This document shows, piece by piece, positions 1 to 10,036 of a DNA stretch of 64,000 nucleotides. Source of the stretch: Mercurialis annua. Its lineage: Eukaryota; Streptophyta; Magnoliopsida; Malpighiales; Euphorbiaceae. A program made the translations under genes and the position numbers. The notes beneath the pieces are model-generated. The model had not been told where the DNA came from. It was given only the letters and a program-made list of their open reading frames with translations, and ran no database searches. Within the stretch, counting starts at the first letter, position 1. Every line of letters starts with the position of its first letter. The stretch lies in assembly GCF_937616625.2 (NCBI RefSeq), contig NC_065570.1, positions 8,132,001-8,196,000 of the forward strand, written 5' to 3'.

Positions 1-456
1 TTGATAAAAAAATAACACCACCAACTTAAATATCAAATTTTGAATTTTTTAATTATTTTATATACTAAAATATTAAACTTAATTATTTAATAAATTTCCT
101 CAAAATAATTATTTAATTAATCGATTAACTAAAAAATCTAACTATAGAATTTGAACTAAAACAATATAAATTTCGTGCATTTATCTACTCTAAAACTATA
201 AAATAAGAAAAAGAAGATAGTGTTTCATAATAGGCTAAAAAATTGTGGTCTTCTTTTACTGATTTGTAATTTTTTATATTAAAAAATTTTGAATCAATTT
301 ATTTATTTATTGCAATTTTATCATATTTTAATTTGTTAATTTTTTAAAAATTGTATGAAATATAAGACATCTAACAATAAAAACTATATTTAAAGAGATA
401 ACTGAATTTTATTTTTTTTATTTTCAAAAAATATAAAATATATAGTTAGAAAAGGA
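1..456. other. AT-rich intergenic DNA, nothing recognised
   Basis: Very AT-rich sequence with no open frame of interest, no terminal-repeat element and no RNA-gene boxes that I can see. Confidence 0.5.
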
Positions 457-647
457 GTGTTATATGATACGATTAGTTTAAGGGTTATCCTTACTATTTA
501 TCACCATTTTTTACGTTTTGTTTTCGATTTAAGCAAAATCTAAAAAACGTCTCACCTTACAAATCAGTTTGCGTTTTATGCTTTAATTTCCATAAAAATA
601 TTGTCGTTTTTAGCCGTGTGAATGACCAAAACAATATCGTATAACAC
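457..647. mobile_element. Possible small MITE (191 bp)
   Basis: The left end reads GTGTTATATGATACG and the reverse complement of the right end reads GTGTTATACGATATTG, so the ends form a short imperfect inverted repeat. No target-site duplication is visible, so this is a tentative call. The 400 bp that follow, to about 1060, hold nothing I recognise. Confidence 0.3.
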
Positions 648-1062
648 ACTACGCTGTATATATACCATAAAATGAATGGTCGGAATATACAGTACTATGT
701 TTTCTAAATTGTGTTTGAATAAGAAAAATGTAAAAAATGGAGACATATTATAACAATAACTCTTAATTTAATGTATTTTGTTTTACTTTTCTTCAGTTAA
801 ATATAATAAAAATGATAATTCAGAAATTTAATTAAAACAAATAAAGTTGAGAAAACCAATTCTAAAGCATAAGTAATGAGCTTTGGATGTTTATGGGACT
901 TTATATTTTCTTTTAGGATAATAATAAAATATAAAAATTCAGGGACCATGTAATGTGTTTGCCAAAACAAAGCTTAAGAAAATCCCTTTTTGAAAAGGAT
1001 TTTTAATTTAAACAAGCTCCATGCTAAAGGGGTGTTAATTTATGGATTATATAAATGACTTA

Positions 1063-1355
1063 AGTGGCAATCTGCTCCTTCAATTTGTAAGCAATGATCA
1101 ATTAACATATAAATTAATTTTACAGAATAAATTAGTCACGAATTTATTGATTATAGGAAATTAATCTCATTTTAACAATTTGTCTCCTCAATATATAAGC
1201 TAATTGTTTTTTAAATTGGCAATTTATTTCAACTTGTAAATTAATTTGTCCAAATAGATTAATTGTTCATAATTGGCAAATTCGTGACTAGTTTATTTAT
1301 AAAGTTAATTTATATATTAATTGTCCATTACTTATATGTTGAGGGGTAAATTACT
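1063..1355. mobile_element. MITE-like long inverted repeat (293 bp)
   Basis: About 80 bp at each end are imperfectly complementary; both arms share segments such as TAGTCACGAATTT and AACATATAA-type stretches. A 5-bp direct repeat ACTTA flanks both sides (1058-1062 and 1356-1360). The arms are diverged, which suggests an old insertion. The superfamily is not clear from a 5-bp duplication. Confidence 0.55.
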
Positions 1356-1455
1356 ACTTACATTTTGTATAAATTATAGATTTTGAATAGAATAGCATTT
1401 TTAGTAACATTGATCATTCGAAATATTTTTAAATTTTGATTTGTTATAAAAAATA

Positions 1456-1827
1456 GGCCTAATTACTTAAAAAAAATTCATCTTATAACATTTTTTCGTT
1501 TATACCCTCACGTAGGAAAAAGTTCATTTGTACCCTTTTTTTTATTTTTCGTTTTCATCTCTACCCTAAAATTTAATTTTTTTGATAATTAAATTAATTA
1601 AAGGATAAAAATATTATAAATGATTAATAATATTAATGTTTAATTAGAATATAAGCTAAATATAAAGGATAATTTTGAATATTTTCCAAATGAAAAGAGG
1701 TCAAATTAGCTTTTTAGGGTAAAAATAAAAATAAAAAATCAAAAAAAGGGTACAAATGAACTTTTTCCTATATCAGGGTATAAACGAAAAAATATTATAA
1801 AATGGAGATTTTTTAAGTAATTAGGCC
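1456..1827. mobile_element. Mutator-like MITE, TIR GGCCTAATTACTTAAAA
   Basis: The 372-bp element begins GGCCTAATTACTTAAAA and ends with the complement. It is flanked by a perfect 9-bp duplication TAAAAAATA (1447-1455, 1828-1836), the hallmark of Mutator-like transposition. The complementary arms extend roughly 100 bp inward and include the phrase CGTTTATACCCT. It has no coding capacity, so it would depend on a transposase encoded elsewhere. Related copies lie at 11486, 51427, 57818 and 59714. Confidence 0.85.
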
Positions 1828-2428
1828 TAAAAAATAAGTTCAATAAAATTTATAATGCAAATAATCTAAACTGTACACCCTATTATGTGGCTGTTTTTCA
1901 TATTGTAGTACGCGTTGTTCTGCCATGTCCCACGTGAGGCGCCATCCATCTTTGTACACGTGTCCATCATGCATGGTTAAGATTAGATGATTTTAACAAC
2001 GGAAGGGCCCTTTTTTTTTGTTTTGTTCACACTTTCTATGACCCACTCTGCTTCTGGCCCAAATAAATTGACCCCCCGCTGTGTTTTTGTTAAGAGAAAA
2101 ATAATGGGCTTTTTAAATAAATATCAAAAAAAAATATTTTTAAAAATATTATTTCAAAATTTATTTTGGAAAAATACAATTTGTATTTTTTTTATAAAAA
2201 TGACTTTTAATATTTTTAAAAGTATTTTTTTTATTTTCAGAAATATAATTTTAGTTACCCAATAGTATACTAACACCGTTAGTAACCAACAAACAAAACT
2301 ATTATAAATTTAAATTTCCATTTCCATTAAACTAGTTGAAAATTTTATTACAAACCCCTCCGCCTTCATCACAGCAAGAGAAACTGTAAAATAAAACCTA
2401 AATCATCTTTTTTTAAATCTAGAATTAT

Positions 2429-2494
2429 TGATTAACCATTTGTTAACCAACAATGTACTAATGATTAACCATTTGTTAACCAACAATGTACTAA
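2429..2494. repeat. Tandem duplication of a 33-bp unit
   Basis: Two adjacent copies of a 33-bp unit that starts TGATTAACCATTTG and ends AATGTACTAA (2429-2461 and 2462-2494). Degenerate GTTAACCAA words continue on both sides, so this is a small local minisatellite. Confidence 0.8.
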
Positions 2495-2671
2495 AAACAA
2501 GGTCATTGGTGTACCATTAGTACACCATTGGTTAACTAGCAACAAAAATAAATTCAGCAACTGTTTACTAACGATTTTATTAATGATATATTCAAAATAA
2601 ATTTTATTGCAAGTTACCTAATGTTTACCTAATATTAACCATTGGTTATCCAACACCCAAAACAATACAGC

Positions 2672-3268
2672 TCATAAGCATTTCTTCAAAATATTACAGC
2701 AGCGGGATGACCTCGAGACAACAACAAGATGAGCAAAAACAACAGTAAAATCAGTTGTAGAGTCACCAGAAATGGAATCAAACTTTGAATTCAAATCCAG
2801 CTTGCATTCTTTGTCAAATTCATCTACTAGTTTAGAAGCATGCTTCTTCTTCTATAGAAACCTCCTGCAACCCATTAATAACTACAAATTGTAGAATTTT
2901 CTTCGGCTCAAAACCCTACCTTAGCCACTAGTCAAATAAAAGGAAAACCATTAATAATTGCGGATTGAGATTGATCCTTCGATCTTTTGCTTCTTCTGCC
3001 GACAATGATGTTGCTGCCATTTTTTTCAAGAGCGAAGAAAATGAAATTAAAGCACCATCGGATGTGGCGGTGGTGGTGGATATGCATTGCCGCTTTAATT
3101 GGAAAAACAGAAGCCGCCTCCATTAATCCTCTTCTTCCATCGTCATCCTCCTCCATCAATTTCAGCGATCATCCGCCTCCATTGAAGATTAACGCCGCCG
3201 TCTCAATTAGAAAAGTAGAACCCTGCCGCCGCCTACTCTTTTTTCAGCGATTCAAAATTGTGATTTAA
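2672..3268 (-). other. Possible gene fragment of unknown function
   Basis: This stretch is less AT-rich than its surroundings. On the minus strand a CTATAG splice-acceptor-like site at about 2852 precedes a 59-codon open frame (2851-2672) containing HASKLVDEFDKEC and ending in TGA. A second minus-strand frame of 75 codons (2932-3159, with DDDGRRG and HIHHHRHI) lies upstream, and an overlapping plus-strand frame covers 2987-3268. It could be two exons of a decayed or captured gene, or chance open frames. I do not recognise the protein. The DNA from 3270 to 3660 shows nothing clear. Confidence 0.25.
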
Positions 3269-3670
3269 CCTACATAGAAATACATACAGAAATAGATATA
3301 GAGAAGAGGTTTGAAACAAAAAAGGAAATTAGGTTAGGAATAAATGGTAATAAAAAAAGGAAGCTTTGAAAAGTATATTTTTAATAAGAAAAAAGTTAAA
3401 ATTCAAAAACAAAAAAAACAAATCCGTAATATTCAAGTTTGAAAAGTACGGCTGTATTATTGGGAATAAGATGGGCAAATCCCGTTTATTGTCTAAATAA
3501 GTCAAAAATAATATGAAAATTTCGAAAACGATTAATCTCCAAGGAAAGAAAAATTATTGCATGCATCTGTCCTGTCATGTTATCCGTACAATAAATCAAT
3601 AATATGTTAGTCATGTGGACAAGTTAATTATAGGAAATTTTTAAAAAAATTTATCACAAATGCTTATTAA

Positions 3671-3963
3671 CAGTGACGAATCTAGACCGTAATTTGAGAT
3701 AGGGCACAAATTTTAGTTCTTAAAATCCGAGTTTTTACTGAAAGCCCTTTGGTAAGTTGAGGCGTTTCATTTTCTTTGAGTTGCTTAATTGAGACACTTA
3801 ATTATCTTTTTTTTTCTATGGATATTATAACCTACCTGATTAGTCATAACATATCAGATGGCCAAGGTTCTTGTTTATTTACCTATTTTAAAAGTAGTTC
3901 TTTTTAAATCAAAGTTGGGGTAGGGCCTAGACACATCCTGGCCCTATCATGGCTTTGTCTCTG
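3671..3963. mobile_element. hAT-type MITE (293 bp)
   Basis: It begins CAGTGACGAATCTAG and the reverse complement of the right end is CAGAGACAAAGCC, an imperfect hAT-like terminal repeat. The flanks are CTTATTAA (3663-3670) and CTCATTAA (3964-3971), a 7-of-8 match as expected for an aged 8-bp hAT duplication. It is related by its ends to the copy at 25791. Confidence 0.6.
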
Positions 3964-4011
3964 CTCATTAACTTATTGTAAATATAACATGGCATAATCA
4001 ATGCGTGAGAT

Positions 4012-4322
4012 CAGTGTTTTAAAAACCGGACCGGCCGGTCGGACCGGTTGAACCGCGAACCGGCCAGTGTTCCGGTCGGAAATGGCAAAAAAACGGATCT
4101 TTTGGTTGGACCGGATTGTACCGGTATGAACCGGTAAAAAACCGTATGTTGAACCGGATTGGACCGGTAAAAAACCGTATGTTGAACCGGATTGGACCGG
4201 TAAAAAACCGGCCAAACAGAATTTTTTTCAATTTTTTTAAATTTATTAAACCGGTTGAACCGATCATTGAACCGGTTAAACCGGAAACCGGTGGCCTCAC
4301 CGGTTCGGTTTTTAAAACACTG
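4012..4322. mobile_element. hAT-type foldback MITE with GGACC/GGTTC repeats
   Basis: The 311-bp element starts CAGTGTTTTAAAAACCGG and ends with CCGGTTCGGTTTTTAAAACACTG-like complement, flanked by a perfect 8-bp duplication CGTGAGAT (4004-4011, 4323-4330). The interior is dense in AACCGG/CCGGTT words and holds a 33-bp unit repeated in tandem about 4115-4215. The short open frames over it are artefacts of these repeats. Confidence 0.9.
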
Positions 4323-4330
4323 CGTGAGAT

Positions 4331-4758
4331 AAACACTCTTGAAGAAATTATGCTAGGCACCGTAAAATAGTAAAAAAAAATTCAGTTTTACGACGCGGCT
4401 CCGATCGTTCCAAAAGTACGATAAGGATTGAACAGTGTTGATCTAGTTTTTTTTATGAAATTATTTTTTCATATTTACGGTAGTTTGTAATTTTCTTATT
4501 CCTTCATATTTTTTGTTATTATGATCTTTCCTCCATTTTCTCCATTATTGTAATTTTTCACTTTTTTAATTATGATCTTCTTTTCAATTTTTTTTATTTT
4601 TTTACAATTTATTTTTATTAACCAATATCCATTTATCATATTATAGTTTTTTGCTTTCAACTAATAGATTCAATGGTTGCGATGGCTCTCATCATTGTCG
4701 TTCCACTTTGAGGAAGGACTGTGATGTCATGATCCGATTTCTCAAACCGAAACTGGCG
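4331..4758. other. Intergenic DNA, nothing recognised
   Basis: AT-rich sequence, T-rich on the plus strand, with no supported gene. It is the left flank of the copia insertion and is continuous with the sequence starting at 9653 once the element and one target duplication are removed. Confidence 0.5.
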
Positions 4759-4763
4759 ATAGG

Positions 4764-4966
4764 TGAAGAATTTGATATTGTGTAAAACTCACTGTGTATT
4801 TTATTCATATAAAACAAGCTAATATATATACAAATTATAAAGAAGTAAACTACTTAAAATACAATGATTTGTTTCCTAAACAGAATAGGAAGTTTATCAT
4901 ACAACGGTAACATAATCTTTCTAGAATTGTAAGGTAATAGTCAGCTCCTATAATTATGCTTTATCA
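4764..4966 (-). repeat. 3' LTR of the copia element
   Basis: 203 bp, TG...CA ends (plus-strand reading TGAAGAATTTGATATTG ... GCTTTATCA). On the element's own strand it contains a TATATATA run near 4831-4838 and an AATAAA signal at 4800-4805, reasonable promoter and polyadenylation elements. It matches 9445-9647 at every position I compared. Confidence 0.97.
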
Positions 4967-7900
4967 TGCCCCCGCAAGCGCAAGGATCCGGAGAGGATAC
5001 CAAGCTTGGACCTGTGAGATTCAAATAGCTTTCGACCAAGTGGTTTTGTAAGCGAATCAGCAAGTTGGTCAGATGTATGAACATGAGAAACACGGAGCAA
5101 TTTCTTAGCAACTTGATCACGCACAAAATGGAAGTCGATGGCAACATGCTTCATGCGAGAGTGAAAGACAGGATTAGAGCATAAGTATGTTGCACCCAAA
5201 TTGTCACAGTACACAGTTGGACAGCTTGGTAAAGAAAGACCAAGTTCAACAAGAAGGTGAGTTAACCAATTAACTTCAGCTGTGGCAGAAGCAATGGCCC
5301 TATATTCAGCTTCGGTAGAGGAACGAGCCACTGTAGATTGTTTTTTTGAACTCCAACTAATAGGATGGGCACCGAAAAACACCACATAAGCTGAAGTAGA
5401 TGTCCTGTTATCAATATCACCTGCCCAATCAGCATCTGCAAAAGCAACTAGAGAGAAAGAGGATTGACGACGCAAAAATAGTCCATGATCAGAGGTGCCT
5501 CGAAGATACCGCAACACTCGTTTTACAGCATTCCAATGATATGTTGATGGTCGATGCATATATTGGGATAATTTATTAACCACGAAGGAGATATCTGGGC
5601 GTGTGAGGGACAAATACTGCAGTGACCCAAGAACTTGACGGTACTCTGTTGCATCATGAGAAGGAGAACCATCATCAAGACTTAATATTTCACTAGATGA
5701 CATGGGAGTATGAACAATACGGGCCTCGTGCATATTAGTCTTGACTAAGAGATCTTGTACATATTTCTTTTGAGAAAGAAATAAACCAGAGCTGGTGCGA
5801 GTGGCTTCCACGCCTAAAAAGTATCCAAGATCACCAAGAACCTTCAAGGAAAACTTTTGAGCAAGAGACTGAATAAAATTATCAATGGATGTGGCATGAC
5901 TACCAGTTACAACAATATCGTCAACGTATACAAGTAGGTAAATAATATGACCATCATGACAAGAAATGAAGAGAGAGGCATCACATTTAGAGTTGACAAA
6001 ACCTTGAGTTAACAGAAAAGAGCGTAGCTCATTGTACCATGCTCGTGGAGCTTGACGGAGACCATAAATAGCTTTCTGCAATTTACAGACATGAGTAGGG
6101 AGTTGTGGGTGAACGAAACCTTGAGGTTGCTGCATAAAAACAGTGTCAGTAAGGGTACCCTGCAAAAACGCATTATTAACATCCAATTGTTTCAAAATCC
6201 AGCCATGCGACACTGCTATACTTAGGATCAGTCGAATAGTAGCAGGTTTCACTACAGGGCTGAAAGTTTCATGGAAATCAATGCCGGGCCGTTGATGGAA
6301 TCCTTTCGCGACAAGGCGAGCTTTGTAACGAGCAATAGAACCATCAGTATTCTTCTTAATTTTATAAACCCATTTACATCCGACAATATTTTGTGTGGTA
6401 TCATAGGGAACAAGGGACCAAGTGTTGTTGTTACATAGAGCGTGGAATTCTTCGGCCATAGCTGTTCGCCATTTTGGATTTTTGTTAGCTTGAGTAAAAG
6501 AGGTGGGTTCAGGGAGAGATATTGAAGAGGTAGTGGTGTGAAGAGTGAAAAGCTTTTTTGGTTTAAAAATCTGATTTTGTGCTCTTGTTACCATACGAGA
6601 GGGAGGAGATGGTTGAGAGATAGAGGATGAGGAGGATGGAGAAGAGAGGGGATTTACTTGCGAGTTAGAAGGCAGAGCAACATCTTGAGAGGGAGACGAA
6701 ATAGGAGCAGCTCTAGAGACTTGATTAGATGATGTGATAGTGGCGGGTGGGTGGTGTTGATTGTGGCTGACCTTCATTGGAATATAAGATGGCATTGTGG
6801 CGACTTGTTGTAATGGAACATCTTCATCAGATGGAGTGGGGCGAGAAGGTATATGAGTATTAACCTTGTAAGACCCTGTAAGATTTTCATTAGTGAACAT
6901 AGAAAGCAAGTTGTTATATATGTGACCAGTAACTCGTAATTCATCAGATGAAAGTTTTTTAAAAGGGAAGAAATTTTCAAAAAAAACTACATGACGCGAG
7001 ATGAAATTTTTTTGAGATTGAAAATCATAACATTGAAAAGCATGATGTTTAATTGAATACCCCATAAAAGCACATGGTCTAGAGCGAGGTTCTAACTTGT
7101 GAGCAGTATATGGTCGTAGCCATGGGTAGCACAAACTTCCAAACACACGGAGAGATGTATAGTTCGGATGGTGGTTAAAGAGTTTGTGATAAGGTGTATC
7201 GTGATTGAGAGTGGGTGTGGGTAGGCGATTGATCAAGTATGTGGCTGTTTGAAATGCGTAGGACCAGAATTTAATAGGAATAGAAGCAGTATGCAGTAAG
7301 GCGAGACTAGTTTCAACAATATGTCGATGCTTGCGTTCGGCAGAGCCAACATGCTCGGGTGTATATGGTGGAGAAGTGAGATGTTCGATACCAAATCGAG
7401 AGAGAGAGTGAGAAAGAGACTGGTACTCACCACCGCCATCACTATACACAGTTTTAATTTTAGTATCAAAAAAATTTTCGATTAAATTTTTGAATTGTTC
7501 AAATATCGTTGGGACATCTGACTTCAATTTTAAAGGATAAAACCATGTATATTTAGTAAAATAATCAACAAAAATAATATAATAGCGAAAACCATCAAAA
7601 GATTTAACCGGAGCCGGGCCCCAAACATCTGAATAAAGAACCTGAAATGGTTTATCACAAATGATTGATGAAGAATTAAATGAGAGTTTATGACTCTTAG
7701 CACATAAACAAGAATCACAGTGTTCATTATTACTTATAACTGAAATATTACGACTAGCGAGTAGCTTTTGTTGAATCAGCTGTGAAGGGTGTCCAAGACG
7801 CTTGTGCCATAGTTGAGAAGAAAGAGCAAGAGAAGCATGAGGTTGAGAATTGTTGACATCATGTTGAGGGTGAGATGGCCAGACATACAAATTGTTCCTA

Positions 7901-9318
7901 TTCCGGCCGCGGGCCAAGTATGCCCCCGTGCTCAAATCCTTCACAAGAAAATCATTAGGAAAGAATTCTATAGAAGTATTATTTTGTTTGCAAAATTGTG
8001 AAACAGAAATAAGGTTCTTTTTAATTGAAGGTGCACATAAAACATTATCTAGTGTAAATGAAGTAGATGGTGAATTAACATTAGAAGAACCTGTATGAGA
8101 GATCGAAATTCCATTACCATTGCCGACAATTACATCCTCACTGCCGGTATAGTCAGAGTGCATGGACAGATTTTGTAGATCAGATGTGATGTGATGCGTA
8201 GCTCTAGAGTCGAGTACCCAATTGTTGTTGGATGTTTTATTATCAGTACCAGCAAAATGAGCTTGTGGCCATGAAGGTTTGCCTCTTGTGCGACATGTTT
8301 TTGCTCCATGCCCATGTTTATCACACAATTGACAAACAATGCTTGATGATCCTAAAAAAGAGTTTGGCCTCCAATTAGAGTAAGAATTATAACCGGTATG
8401 AGAAGTTGTACCTGAGAATCTCGAGTTTTGTCCTTGATTGTAAGTAGGACGAGGCTGCTGTTGGTGTCCAGAGTAGGTAGTGAATGCAGGATTTTCAAAT
8501 CTATTATTTGTGTTGTGGTAGCTCCCTTTGTTGTACCTTTTTCCCTTTCCATAGTAATTTGAACCTTTGTGAGCAACTTGAGCAGTGATTTCACTTTCAG
8601 CGGAATTTGGATTTGCTGGGTTTTGAGTCAGTTCTTCATCTAGTAGTTTATCATAAAGATCATCAAAAGTTATGGGAGTGTCTCGAACTCGTATAGCAGC
8701 CTTTAATTCTTTGAATTCATTGCCAAGTCCGTTCAAGGCATGAGCTATGATTTCAGCGTCACTTAATGGATGACTAATCAATGCTAGATCATCCACTATG
8801 CCTTTGATTTTTGTCATGTAATCAGCAACTGATGTACCTTCTTTTTTTGTGTTCATCAAAGTAGTGAGAAGGGAGAGCATACGTGTGTTGGATTTGTTGG
8901 CAAAGCTGGACTCTAATTTTCTCCATGCCTCAGTTGATGATGAGCAATTATTGATGGTGGGGGAAATAGTACTGTGAACAGTGGCTTGTATTCCCAAGAG
9001 AACTAATCTATCTTGGCGAAGCCATAACTGATGATCAGGTTCCGTATTTGGAGGACAGACGTGCGAGTCATCCACATAACCTAGGAGACCATACCCAAAG
9101 AGTAAGTTGGTCATCTGGGATTTCCAAGAGGAGTAATTCACTCCACCTTTTGCTAGCTTGAATGGTATTTGAGAAGAAGCATTCAAAGATATTAGGTTTC
9201 CACCAAGAGAGTTTATGTTGTTTCCGAAATTAGAGGTTGGTGTTAAAACAACAGGACTTCCACCAGTTCCTGTATTCTGAGCTGACATTAATTTATCAGA
9301 AGATGATGAATCAGTCAT
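4954..9318 (-). CDS. Copia gag-pol polyprotein (1454 aa)
   Basis: One uninterrupted frame encoding the whole retrotransposon machinery. In order: gag with a UBN2-like region (about residues 60-235); a CCHC zinc knuckle, C329-C342 (CX2CX4HX4C); aspartic protease near residue 370, where the expected D-S-G triad reads D370-S371-R372; the integrase zinc region (H505, H510, CDSC at 534-537); integrase core with D564, D627 and E661; reverse transcriptase with YVDD at 1131-1134; RNase H with FADADW (about 1293-1298), STEAEY and D1372. Length is normal for a plant single-frame copia. The stop codon (4954-4956) lies inside the 3' LTR, so the frame reads through the polypurine tract. The arginine in the protease triad would be expected to impair polyprotein cleavage; all other catalytic motifs look intact. 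Confidence 0.96.
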   Translation of the reverse strand: MTDSSSSDKLMSAQNTGTGGSPVVLTPTSNFGNNINSLGGNLISLNASSQIPFKLAKGGVNYSSWKSQMTNLLFGYGLLGYVDDSHVCPPNTEPDHQLWLRQDRLVLLGIQATVHSTISPTINNCSSSTEAWRKLESSFANKSNTRMLSLLTTLMNTKKEGTSVADYMTKIKGIVDDLALISHPLSDAEIIAHALNGLGNEFKELKAAIRVRDTPITFDDLYDKLLDEELTQNPANPNSAESEITAQVAHKGSNYYGKGKRYNKGSYHNTNNRFENPAFTTYSGHQQQPRPTYNQGQNSRFSGTTSHTGYNSYSNWRPNSFLGSSSIVCQLCDKHGHGAKTCRTRGKPSWPQAHFAGTDNKTSNNNWVLDSRATHHITSDLQNLSMHSDYTGSEDVIVGNGNGISISHTGSSNVNSPSTSFTLDNVLCAPSIKKNLISVSQFCKQNNTSIEFFPNDFLVKDLSTGAYLARGRNRNNLYVWPSHPQHDVNNSQPHASLALSSQLWHKRLGHPSQLIQQKLLASRNISVISNNEHCDSCLCAKSHKLSFNSSSIICDKPFQVLYSDVWGPAPVKSFDGFRYYIIFVDYFTKYTWFYPLKLKSDVPTIFEQFKNLIENFFDTKIKTVYSDGGGEYQSLSHSLSRFGIEHLTSPPYTPEHVGSAERKHRHIVETSLALLHTASIPIKFWSYAFQTATYLINRLPTPTLNHDTPYHKLFNHHPNYTSLRVFGSLCYPWLRPYTAHKLEPRSRPCAFMGYSIKHHAFQCYDFQSQKNFISRHVVFFENFFPFKKLSSDELRVTGHIYNNLLSMFTNENLTGSYKVNTHIPSRPTPSDEDVPLQQVATMPSYIPMKVSHNQHHPPATITSSNQVSRAAPISSPSQDVALPSNSQVNPLSSPSSSSSISQPSPPSRMVTRAQNQIFKPKKLFTLHTTTSSISLPEPTSFTQANKNPKWRTAMAEEFHALCNNNTWSLVPYDTTQNIVGCKWVYKIKKNTDGSIARYKARLVAKGFHQRPGIDFHETFSPVVKPATIRLILSIAVSHGWILKQLDVNNAFLQGTLTDTVFMQQPQGFVHPQLPTHVCKLQKAIYGLRQAPRAWYNELRSFLLTQGFVNSKCDASLFISCHDGHIIYLLVYVDDIVVTGSHATSIDNFIQSLAQKFSLKVLGDLGYFLGVEATRTSSGLFLSQKKYVQDLLVKTNMHEARIVHTPMSSSEILSLDDGSPSHDATEYRQVLGSLQYLSLTRPDISFVVNKLSQYMHRPSTYHWNAVKRVLRYLRGTSDHGLFLRRQSSFSLVAFADADWAGDIDNRTSTSAYVVFFGAHPISWSSKKQSTVARSSTEAEYRAIASATAEVNWLTHLLVELGLSLPSCPTVYCDNLGATYLCSNPVFHSRMKHVAIDFHFVRDQVAKKLLRVSHVHTSDQLADSLTKPLGRKLFESHRSKLGILSGSLRLRGHDKA
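4967..4975 (-). promoter_or_regulatory. Polypurine tract of the copia element
   Basis: On the minus strand the sequence GCGGGGGCA abuts the 3' LTR, the usual place for plus-strand DNA priming. It is coding as well, within the last residues of gag-pol. Confidence 0.75.
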
Positions 9319-9432
9319 TGCTGAAAATTGAAACAGAATAGAGAAAAAAAAGAGGGAGAAAAGGAAATAGAATAGAGAAAAGAAGAAGTAGAAGAGGAAG
9401 CAATAGAGGATCGGCTATTCAGAGATAGTAAA

Positions 9433-9444
9433 GCTCTGATACCA
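9433..9444 (-). promoter_or_regulatory. Primer-binding site, initiator tRNA-Met type
   Basis: The minus strand reads TGGTATCAGAGC directly after the 5' LTR with no spacer. This is the standard plant copia primer site complementary to the 3' end of initiator methionine tRNA. Confidence 0.95.
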
Positions 9445-9647
9445 TGAAGAATTTGATATTGTGTAAAACTCACTGTGTATTTTATTCATATAAAACAAGC
9501 TAATATATATACAAATTATAAAGAAGTAAACTACTTAAAATACAATGATTTGTTTCCTAAACAGAATAGGAAGTTTATCATACAACGGTAACATAATCTT
9601 TCTAGAATTGTAAGGTAATAGTCAGCTCCTATAATTATGCTTTATCA
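9445..9647 (-). repeat. 5' LTR of the copia element
   Basis: 203 bp, identical to 4764-4966 on inspection, ending next to the second ATAGG duplication at 9648-9652. Confidence 0.97.
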
Positions 9648-9652
9648 ATAGG

Positions 9653-10036
9653 AAGTGAGAATGATAACTCCCAAACTCGTAGCAAGTATAAATAGTTACT
9701 TTCATTTTTATATAAATTCTTATGTAATTCTTTTAAAAAATATGCTTTGTCGATCTCGTTTACTTTTATACTAGCATAATCATTCTCTTTTCTATCACCA
9801 ACATTTTCCGCATTAGCTTTTTTTTCTTGTTAACATATACATAACGCTACCATTAAATTAGGGCCCTCAAACAACATATTCACACACAATTATAGAAAAT
9901 ATATATTTACAAGGAGTTTATCAAAACTATACAAGATTAAATACGGACCATCATCAGAGTATCAAAAATGAACGGAAATATAAAGGGCCTAATGCAGACC
10001 TCTAAAATAAGAAAAATGACTATACAAATACGTTAA
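9653..10036. other. Intergenic DNA, nothing recognised
   Basis: AT-rich sequence between the copia element and a LINE relic; no gene or element ends seen. Confidence 0.5.

Larger units (their letters stand above)
4759..9652 (-). mobile_element. Complete Ty1/copia LTR retrotransposon, probably recent
   Basis: A 4884-bp element (4764-9647) on the minus strand, flanked by the 5-bp duplication ATAGG (4759-4763, 9648-9652). All structural parts are present: two 203-bp LTRs that I read as identical, a primer-binding site, a single gag-pol frame and a polypurine tract. In copia elements the LTRs are copied from one template at insertion, so no difference implies a young insertion. Short LTRs, one frame and the reverse transcriptase and RNase H signatures suggest the Ale/Retrofit group, but that lineage call is tentative. 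The open frame is uninterrupted, though its protease active site is altered. Confidence 0.97.
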
